The notes under the pieces: generated by a model
The model's input: only the letters and a program-made list of their open reading frames with translations
Database searches by the model: none
Told to the model about the DNA's origin: nothing
From: Lachnospiraceae bacterium
GTDB lineage: Bacteria; Bacillota; Clostridia; Lachnospirales; Lachnospiraceae
Assembly: GCA_024689465.1 (NCBI GenBank)
Contig: JAILDL010000058.1
Location: forward strand, 1 to 48,430
Direction of reading: 5' to 3'
DNA length: 48,430 bases
Position numbers and translations under genes: made by a program
Shown here: piece by piece, positions 43,121 to 48,430 of the stretch
How the letters are laid out: the number at the start of each line of letters is the position of its first letter
Position numbering within the stretch: position 1 is the stretch's first letter

Positions 43121-43654
43121 ATGTTGGAGACACTGACACTGAACAACGTATACCTGTGGTTGATCCTTCTGGTTGTGATGATCGCCATCGAGATCGCGAC
43201 CATGGGACTTACCACCATCTGGTTTGCAGCCGGAGCCTTGATCGCCCTGATCGTAGCACTGGCAGGGGGAAACCTGGTTTTACAAGTCGCTTTCTTCATC
43301 GGCGTTTCCGTGTGCTTGCTTTATTTTACACGGCCGTGGGCGATGCGGTTTTTCAACCGGGACCGGATCCGGACCAATGCAGATATGCTGATCGGTAAAA
43401 AGGGCATTGTTTTAACCGATATCAGCAACCTGGAAGGAACCGGAATGATCAACGTAGGCGGACAGGAATGGACCGCCAGATCCAATGAGGACGATACCGT
43501 GATCCCGGCCGGCAGAGTCGTGACGGTCATCGCCATCGCGGGGGTAAAAGCGATCGTGGATGCAAGAAGTGCAGAAGACGGTACAGAGCAGACACAAGGG
43601 AGCACCGGGGATGTGCAGCCGGAAACTGTAAACACAAATGAGGAGGGAATGTAA
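43121..43654 (+). CDS. NfeD family membrane protein
   Basis: A 177-residue protein. Hydrophobic helices lie in residues 8-75 (LWLILLVVMIAIEIATMGLTTIWFAAGALIALIVAL and the next segment), followed by a C-terminal OB-fold-like domain (about 90-145: GKKGIVLTDISN and GRVVTVIAIAGVKAIV segments) and an acidic tail. Short NfeD proteins are nearly always encoded beside a stomatin/prohibitin-type band-7 protein, as here (2 nt gap). The pair is thought to act in membrane microdomain organisation. I chose ATG 43121; upstream in-frame codons to 43064 overlap the promoter. Confidence 0.9.
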   Translation: MLETLTLNNVYLWLILLVVMIAIEIATMGLTTIWFAAGALIALIVALAGGNLVLQVAFFIGVSVCLLYFTRPWAMRFFNRDRIRTNADMLIGKKGIVLTDISNLEGTGMINVGGQEWTARSNEDDTVIPAGRVVTVIAIAGVKAIVDARSAEDGTEQTQGSTGDVQPETVNTNEEGM

Positions 43655-43656
43655 AC

Positions 43657-44586
43657 ATGCCTGTAGTTGGAATCGTAGTAGCTATTTTAGTAGTCATTGC
43701 ATTGGGGATCGCCGTATCCTGTATCAAGGTGGTACCTCAGGCAGAAGCATTTGTCATCGAGCGTCTGGGTGCATACCAGACCACCTGGGACAGAGGCCTT
43801 AAATTCAAGACACCGTTTATTGACCGTATCGCAAAGCGTGTGAACTTAAAGGAGCAGGTAGCGGACTTCCCGCCCCAGCCCGTTATCACTAAGGATAACG
43901 TTACCATGCGGATCGATACCGTCGTTTTCTATCAGATCACAGATCCGAAGCTCTTCACCTACGGCGTGGAGAATCCGCTTCTTGCCATTGAGAACCTGAC
44001 CGCCACCACCCTTCGTAACATCATCGGTGACCTGGAACTGGATCAGACCCTCACATCCCGTGAGACCATCAATACCAAGATGCGTTCCACCCTGGACATC
44101 GCCACCGATCCCTGGGGCATCAAGGTAAACCGTGTCGAGCTGAAGAACATCATTCCTCCCGCAGCCATTCAGGATGCCATGGAGAAGCAGATGAAGGCAG
44201 AACGTGAGAGACGTGAGTCCATCCTCCGTGCAGAAGGTGAGAAGAAGTCCACCATCCTGGTAGCCGAAGGTAAGAAGGAATCCGCTGTCTTAGAGGCAGA
44301 AGCAGAGAAGGAAGCAACCATCCTCCGCGCAGAAGCTGAGAAGCAGAAGATGATCCGCGAAGCAGAAGGTGAGGCAGAGGCCATCCTCAAGGTACAGCAG
44401 GCAAATGCCGAAGGTATCCGTCTCATCCGGGAAGCAGGCGCTGACAAGGCCGTCCTGACCATCAAGAGTCTGGAAGCCTTTGAAAAGGCGGCTGACGGAC
44501 AGGCAACCAAGATCATCATCCCTTCCGAGATCCAGGGCATTGCCGGTCTGGCAGAATCCGTGAAGGAGATCGTATCTACCAAGTAA
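43657..44586 (+). CDS. SPFH/band-7 domain protein (stomatin/QmcA-like)
   Basis: A 309-residue membrane-associated protein. It has an N-terminal hydrophobic helix (about 4-22), a band-7 domain (about 25-180: VVPQAEAFVIERLGAYQTTWDRGLKFKTPF, then VDTVVFYQITDPKLFTYGVENP) and a long Ala/Glu/Lys-rich coiled coil (about 180-255) with repeated AEGEKKS/AEAEKEA motifs. The C-terminus is short and moderately hydrophobic. Such proteins form ring-like or raft-like oligomers, usually with an NfeD partner, whose gene lies just upstream. A strong AGGAGGG site and more selective codon use suggest good expression. A terminator follows. Confidence 0.94.
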   Translation: MPVVGIVVAILVVIALGIAVSCIKVVPQAEAFVIERLGAYQTTWDRGLKFKTPFIDRIAKRVNLKEQVADFPPQPVITKDNVTMRIDTVVFYQITDPKLFTYGVENPLLAIENLTATTLRNIIGDLELDQTLTSRETINTKMRSTLDIATDPWGIKVNRVELKNIIPPAAIQDAMEKQMKAERERRESILRAEGEKKSTILVAEGKKESAVLEAEAEKEATILRAEAEKQKMIREAEGEAEAILKVQQANAEGIRLIREAGADKAVLTIKSLEAFEKAADGQATKIIIPSEIQGIAGLAESVKEIVSTK

Positions 44587-44618
44587 TCTGCAGAAAGTTT
44601 TGACCTTATAAAATGACG

Positions 44619-44656
44619 AAGGCCTTGCGAAGGAGCACATCCCCGCAAGGCCTTTT
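44619..44656 (+). terminator. Intrinsic terminator after the band-7 gene
   Basis: The stem AAGGCCTTGC (44619-44628) with GCAAGGCCTT (44645-44654) and a 16-nt loop, followed by TT within a TTTTC run. The argF promoter begins 2 nt later. Confidence 0.82.
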
Positions 44657-44657
44657 C

Positions 44658-44686
44658 TTGTGGGGAATCGCAGCAGGTAGTATAAT
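44658..44686 (+). promoter_or_regulatory. Sigma-70-type promoter of argF
   Basis: TTGTGG (44658-44663), a 17-bp spacer and a perfect TATAAT (44681-44686), 52 nt before the argF start. No clear ArgR box was recognised. Confidence 0.62.
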
Positions 44687-44738
44687 TAATAGGTATTGCA
44701 TGGGAATACAGAAAAAAACGAGAAAGAGGAAGTGCAGC

Positions 44739-45746
44739 ATGAGTACAGAACAGAACCTGAAAGGCCGCAGCTTTTTAAAGCTGCTTGACTACACACCCGC
44801 AGAGATCACCTATCTTCTGGATCTGGCAGCCGACTTAAAGGCAAAGAAGAAAAACGGGATTCCTGTGGACGTACTGCGAGGCAAAAACGTGGCCCTGATC
44901 TTTGAAAAGACCAGCACCAGAACCCGCTGTGCCTTTGAAGTAGCGGCACACGATCTGGGAATGGGCAGCACCTATCTGGAGCCTGCGGGCAGCCAGATCG
45001 GCAAGAAGGAAAGCATCGCCGATACCGCCCGGGTTCTGGGACGGATGTTTGAAGGCATCGAGTACAGAGGCTTTGATCAGAGCATTGTGGAAGAACTGGC
45101 AAAATTTGCCGGCGTACCCGTATGGAACGGCCTGACCAATGAGTTCCATCCCACCCAGATGCTGGCCGACCTTTTAACCATTCGCGAGCATTTCGGCCAT
45201 TTAAAGGGCATCAAGCTGGCTTACCTGGGAGACGCCCGGTACAACACCGGCAATTCCCTGATGGTGGCTTGTGCAAAGATGGGTATGCATTTCGTATCCT
45301 GCACCGATCCCTCTTATTTCCCCGATGAAGCGCTGGTAAAGACCTGTAAGGAGATCGCTGCGGAATACGGCGGCTCTGTAACGCTGACCAGCGACGCCAT
45401 GGAAGGCACAAAGGGTGCAGACGTCATTTCCACCGACGTATGGGTATCCATGGGTGAGCCCGACGAAGTATGGGCAGAGCGGATCAAAGTGCTTTCCCCT
45501 TATCAGGTCAACAAACAGATCATGGACAATGCCGGTCCTCAGGCCGTATTTATGCACTGTCTGCCTGCATTCCATGACCTCAATACCAAGATCGGCAAGG
45601 AGATGGGCGAGCGTTTCGGCTTTAAGGAGCTGGAAGTGACCGACGAAGTCTTCGAGTCTCCCGCTTCCATCGTCTTTGACGAAGCAGAAAACCGCATGCA
45701 CACCATCAAAGCGGTGATGGCAGCGACCCTTGGAGCAAAGTTTTAA
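44739..45746 (+). CDS. argF: Ornithine carbamoyltransferase
   Basis: A 335-residue enzyme that forms citrulline from ornithine and carbamoyl phosphate. The carbamoyl-phosphate loop is STRTR (59-63); HPTQMLADL, the ornithine-binding VWVSMGE and the active-site HCLP (His273, Cys274) are intact. It may be the biosynthetic ArgF or the catabolic ArcB; no arginine deiminase or carbamate kinase gene is adjacent, which mildly favours biosynthesis. ATG 44739 has AGAGGAAG about 8 nt upstream. The birA gene overlaps by one base, so the two are coupled. Confidence 0.94.
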   Translation: MSTEQNLKGRSFLKLLDYTPAEITYLLDLAADLKAKKKNGIPVDVLRGKNVALIFEKTSTRTRCAFEVAAHDLGMGSTYLEPAGSQIGKKESIADTARVLGRMFEGIEYRGFDQSIVEELAKFAGVPVWNGLTNEFHPTQMLADLLTIREHFGHLKGIKLAYLGDARYNTGNSLMVACAKMGMHFVSCTDPSYFPDEALVKTCKEIAAEYGGSVTLTSDAMEGTKGADVISTDVWVSMGEPDEVWAERIKVLSPYQVNKQIMDNAGPQAVFMHCLPAFHDLNTKIGKEMGERFGFKELEVTDEVFESPASIVFDEAENRMHTIKAVMAATLGAKF

Positions 45747-46750
45747 TGGAATCTCTTACGTCCAAAGTTCTCACCTTTTTACAGGAGAATCCGGAGGGTG
45801 TCTCCGGGCAGAATATCTGTGATGCCTGCGGCGTTTCCCGTACCGCCATCTGGAAGGTGATACGGCGCCTTCAGGAAGAGGGGTATGAGATCGAAGCGGT
45901 ACGAAACAAGGGCTACCGTCTCCTTCGTGCACCCGAGATCCTGGGAGAAGAGCAGATCCGCAGCTATCTGCATAGCAAATGGGCCGGACAGACCATAGTC
46001 TGGGAAGAAGTGACCGGCTCCACCAATACCGACGCCAAGGCCCTGTCGGAAAAGGGGGCTGCAGACGGCACCCTGGTTTGTGCCGGCAGTCAGGAAGGCG
46101 GCAGAGGCCGCATGGGCAGAGTCTGGCAGTCACCGCCCGGTACCACCATTTCCATGACCCTGCTCCTTAAGAAAGAGGAGCTTCCCGCGGAAAAGGCATC
46201 CACTCTGACCTTGGTCATGGCCGTTGCGGTAGCAAAAGCCATCGCAGCCTGCATTCCCGAAAACATGCAGGAGAAGCTGCAGATCAAGTGGCCCAACGAC
46301 ATCGTCTTAAACGGACGAAAGATCTGTGGTATCCTGACAGAGATGACCATGGAGGAATTCCTTATCCGGGACATCGTTATCGGTGTGGGGATCAATGTGC
46401 TGCAGGAAAGCTTTCCCGAGGACATCGCAGATATGGCCAGTTCCCTGTATCTGGAAACCGGACTTCGGATCAGCAAGGCAAAGCTCATCGCTCTGGTTTG
46501 CGAAGAATTTGAAAAGGCCTACGAAACCTTTGTACAGACCATGGACCTGTCGGGGCTTAAGGAATATTACGAAACCCACATGGCAGGGATCGGCGGAAAA
46601 GTCCGGGTCCTGGATCCCAAGGAACCCTATGAGGGAATCTCCCGGGGCATTAAGGAAAGCGGCGATCTGCTGGTAGAAGATGGGGACGGTAATATTCGGG
46701 AAGTGTATGCAGGAGAAGTGTCCGTGCGAGGACTGTACGGGTATGTGTAA
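45746..46750 (+). CDS. birA: Bifunctional biotin-protein ligase / biotin operon repressor
   Basis: A 334-residue protein. The N-terminal winged helix (about 5-60: VSGQNICDACGVSRTAIWKVIRRLQEEGYEIEAVRNKGYRL) binds DNA. The ligase core (about 85-270) has GSTNTDAKAL, the biotinyl-AMP loop GGRGRMGRVWQSPPG, and IKWPNDIVLNGRKICGILTEM; a C-terminal SH3-like domain has VRVLDPKEPYEGISRGI. It attaches biotin to carboxylase subunits and represses biotin genes when loaded with biotinyl-AMP. It starts at the last base of the argF stop codon. No biotin synthesis genes lie nearby. Confidence 0.94.
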   Translation: MESLTSKVLTFLQENPEGVSGQNICDACGVSRTAIWKVIRRLQEEGYEIEAVRNKGYRLLRAPEILGEEQIRSYLHSKWAGQTIVWEEVTGSTNTDAKALSEKGAADGTLVCAGSQEGGRGRMGRVWQSPPGTTISMTLLLKKEELPAEKASTLTLVMAVAVAKAIAACIPENMQEKLQIKWPNDIVLNGRKICGILTEMTMEEFLIRDIVIGVGINVLQESFPEDIADMASSLYLETGLRISKAKLIALVCEEFEKAYETFVQTMDLSGLKEYYETHMAGIGGKVRVLDPKEPYEGISRGIKESGDLLVEDGDGNIREVYAGEVSVRGLYGYV

Positions 46751-46806
46751 TTGCATTCGTGCAGATAATACGGATGAAACAAGTACACGAGAAATAAGGA
46801 AAATCT

Positions 46807-47199
46807 ATGAGCAGTAATAAAACGACAGAAACACAGCAACTGCAGCGACCGGAGAAAGTCATTCTCTGCGCAGCCAATGCCTATGATAAAAAATATTATT
46901 TCAATCCTTCTTTTGAGAAGATGCCGGATTCCGTAAAGGATGAGCTGCACATCATCAGTGTGCTCTTTACCGAGGAAGTGGGCGGGATCTTTACCATTGC
47001 CTTCGATGAAGAGGGCGAGGTGGTGATGGAGACCAATGCGGCAGCAGAGGATGCTCTCTACGACGAAGTCAGCAGCGGGCTGCTCATCGGCAAGATCCGT
47101 TCCACAAGGCAGGAACTGTTTCAGTCCCTGCAACTGTTTTACCGGGTGTTTATCTTAAAGGAAGATCCGGCAGAGCTTCTTTCGGAAGAGGATGAATAA
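46807..47199 (+). CDS. Small acidic conserved protein (possibly DUF6145)
   Basis: A 130-residue soluble protein, acidic at the C-terminus (LSEEDE). It has a PEKVILCAANAYDKKYYFNPSFEKMPDSVKDELHIISVLFTEEVGGIF-like core and a C-terminal helical LFQSLQLFYRVFIL. I associate this pattern with a Lachnospiraceae protein family found between birA and coaX, probably DUF6145, but I am not certain of the number. It starts 56 nt after birA with AAGGAAAA upstream and precedes coaX by 29 nt. The spacer before coaX contains a repeated AATAAAAAGAG. No function is known. Confidence 0.8.
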   Translation: MSSNKTTETQQLQRPEKVILCAANAYDKKYYFNPSFEKMPDSVKDELHIISVLFTEEVGGIFTIAFDEEGEVVMETNAAAEDALYDEVSSGLLIGKIRSTRQELFQSLQLFYRVFILKEDPAELLSEEDE

Positions 47200-47228
47200 A
47201 AAGAGAAGAATAAAAAGAGGATGAAACC

Positions 47229-47999
47229 ATGTTTCTGGTGATCGATGTAGGAAATACCAATATTACCTTCGGTGTTTATGAGGAAAAGGAGCTTTTAACC
47301 AGCTTCCGCATGACCTCCGGCACACCCAGGACCAGTGATGAATACGGAATGGACATCATTTCCCTGCTGGAATTAAACCACGTTTCCAGAGAGAAGATCG
47401 AAGGCGTGATCATTGCCAGCGTTGTGCCCAACCTGATGCATGCCCTGACCAGTGCCGTGATCCGGTATCTGGAGTGCAAGCCGCTGATCGTGGGACCGGG
47501 CGTAAAGACCGGCATCAAGGTGGTGACCGAGAACCCCAGAGAGATCGGTGCAGACCGTATCGTGGATGCGGTGGCTGCATACGAGATTTACGGCGGACCG
47601 GTGCTGGTGCTGGATTTCGGTACCGCCACCACTTACGATTATGTTACCGCGGACGGCTCTTTTGCAGCGGGTATCACAGCCCCCGGCCTGCGCATTTCCG
47701 CCAAGGCACTGTGGGAAGATACTGCAAAGCTTCCGGAGATTGAGATCAAAAAGCCCAAGTCCATCCTGGCCCAGGAAACCATCAGCAGTATGCAGGCAGG
47801 CCTTGTTTACGGACAGATCGGACAGACCGAGTACATCATCGAGCGGGTAAAGAAGGAAACCGGCATCTCTGACATGAAGGTGGTAGCCACCGGCGGTCTG
47901 GGACGGATCATTTCCGATGAGACCGACAAGATCGATGTGTACGACAGCTCCCTGACCCTGGAAGGGCTGCGGATCATTTACGAGAAAAATCGGAAATGA
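47229..47999 (+). CDS. coaX: Type III pantothenate kinase
   Basis: A 256-residue ASKHA-fold kinase, first step of coenzyme A synthesis. The phosphate-1 motif is DVGNTN (6-11); [12 protein letters not shown] and [12 protein letters not shown] (about 128-139), with the metal-binding and catalytic Asp residues, and the adenosine segment [12 protein letters not shown] are all present. The length is normal. It belongs to the birA-small protein-coaX-dusB cluster common in related Clostridia. A ribosome binding site AGAGGATG precedes ATG. Confidence 0.95.
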   Translation: MFLVIDVGNTNITFGVYEEKELLTSFRMTSGTPRTSDEYGMDIISLLELNHVSREKIEGVIIASVVPNLMHALTSAVIRYLECKPLIVGPGVKTGIKVVTENPREIGADRIVDAVAAYEIYGGPVLVLDFGTATTYDYVTADGSFAAGITAPGLRISAKALWEDTAKLPEIEIKKPKSILAQETISSMQAGLVYGQIGQTEYIIERVKKETGISDMKVVATGGLGRIISDETDKIDVYDSSLTLEGLRIIYEKNRK

Positions 48000-48048
48000 A
48001 TCCATGAATGATCGAACAGACGGGTTCGAGATACGTGGAAGAAACCTT

Positions 48049-48130
48049 GATAAGAACCGTAGATAAGAAACACAGATAAGAAGTACACATCCGGAATAGC
48101 CGGAAGTACAGATCAGAACGTTGATAAGAA
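48049..48130 (+). repeat. GATAAGAA repeats upstream of dusB
   Basis: GATAAGAA occurs at 48049, 48062 and 48075 (three tandem 13-bp steps) and again at 48123, in the 144-bp gap between coaX and dusB. No promoter or terminator was recognised in the gap. Confidence 0.75.
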
Positions 48131-48143
48131 ATAACCGATAAAC

Positions 48144-48430
48144 ATGAAGCAATTAACGATTGGTAACGTGACCCTGGAGAACAATCTCATACTGGGACCA
48201 ATGGCAGGTGTAACAGACCTGCCTTTTCGTTTGTTATGCAGGGAAATGGGTGCAGGATTAGTCTGCACCGAGATGATCTCTGCCAAAGCCCTGGAATATC
48301 ACAACCGAAATACCGAAGAGCTCCTGACCATCGACCCTGCAGAGGGAGACGTATCCCTGCAGATCTTTGGCTCCGATCCGGAGATCATGGCAAGACAGGC
48401 AGCTGCCATCGAGGAGCGCCCCTTTGCCAT
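48144..48430 (+). CDS. dusB: tRNA-dihydrouridine synthase DusB (3' end outside window)
   Basis: The first 95 codons are visible, from ATG 48144 to the window edge. The protein begins MKQLTIGNVTLENNLILGPMAGVTDLPFRLLCREMGAG with the FMN-binding PMAGVTD motif, then LVCTEMISAKAL and SLQIFGSDPEIMARQA. These are diagnostic of DusB-type flavoenzymes that reduce uridine in tRNA. The ribosome binding site is poor, with only AT-rich sequence upstream. The catalytic Cys and the C-terminal helical domain are beyond the window. Confidence 0.92.
   Translation, partial: MKQLTIGNVTLENNLILGPMAGVTDLPFRLLCREMGAGLVCTEMISAKALEYHNRNTEELLTIDPAEGDVSLQIFGSDPEIMARQAAAIEERPFA

Noticed and set aside
1-48430. Insertion sequences, prophage, toxin-antitoxin or biosynthetic gene cluster
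   Set aside because: No transposase, integrase, phage, toxin-antitoxin, NRPS/PKS or RiPP gene was recognised on either strand.

Overview
The window looks like chromosomal DNA of a Clostridia member, most likely Lachnospiraceae. The evidence is a moderately high GC, AGGAGG-type ribosome binding sites, a SAM-I (S-box) riboswitch before metK, the housekeeping order dnaE-pfkA-SpoU methyltransferase-proC, and the order argF-birA-small acidic protein-coaX-dusB. No rRNA, tRNA, transposase, integrase, phage gene or cas gene was seen. Almost all genes are on the + strand; the exceptions are one small conserved gene and one candidate small RNA.

Layout. 1-7000: two paralogous LytS/YehU-type sensor kinases (the first cut by the window edge), a stand-alone receiver protein, a HerA-like (DUF853) ATPase, a cytoplasmic SGNH hydrolase and a DUF1846 protein. 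7000-18100: a glycan phosphorolysis and nucleotide-sugar region with a GH94 phosphorylase that resembles chitobiose phosphorylase, an alpha-D-phosphohexomutase, a YesM-type kinase, a membrane-anchored solute-binding protein, an AraC-type response regulator, a eukaryote-type UDP-hexose(NAc) pyrophosphorylase and galE. 18200-24650: a LacI-controlled ABC importer with a GH42 beta-galactosidase. 24850-28410: a second, LplB/YtcP/LipO-type importer. 28500-32050: a small minus-strand gene, a small alarmone synthetase, a tail-anchored coiled-coil protein and a LysM-G5-M23 wall peptidase. 32200-48430: housekeeping genes (murA, metK, dnaE, pfkA, an rRNA methyltransferase, proC), a SleB-like wall hydrolase, NfeD and a band-7 protein, argF, birA, coaX and the start of dusB.

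How it fits together. The lifestyle suggested is import of oligosaccharides by ABC transporters, cytoplasmic cleavage by phosphorolysis (GH94) or hydrolysis (GH42), and routing of sugar-1-phosphates through a phosphomutase or into UDP-sugars. Several membrane sensor kinases read extracellular ligands.

The most unusual signal is a family of non-coding arrays at three intergenic loci (7161-7444, 16739-16901, 42857-about 43006). Each unit is 32 nt with inverted 6-nt ends (TGCCTG and CAGGCA) and a 20-nt interior. Units are separated by 31 nt, so they repeat on an exact 63-bp period, which is six turns of B-DNA at 10.5 bp. Ten units are clear and one is degenerate. Units occur in both orientations, and the internal sequence diverges more than the geometry. 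I do not recognise this as a named element. A REP/BIME-like dispersed palindrome or a phased protein-binding array are the main hypotheses. A second candidate is a short minus-strand RNA at about 29615-29527 with a GAAA-capped stem and an intrinsic terminator.
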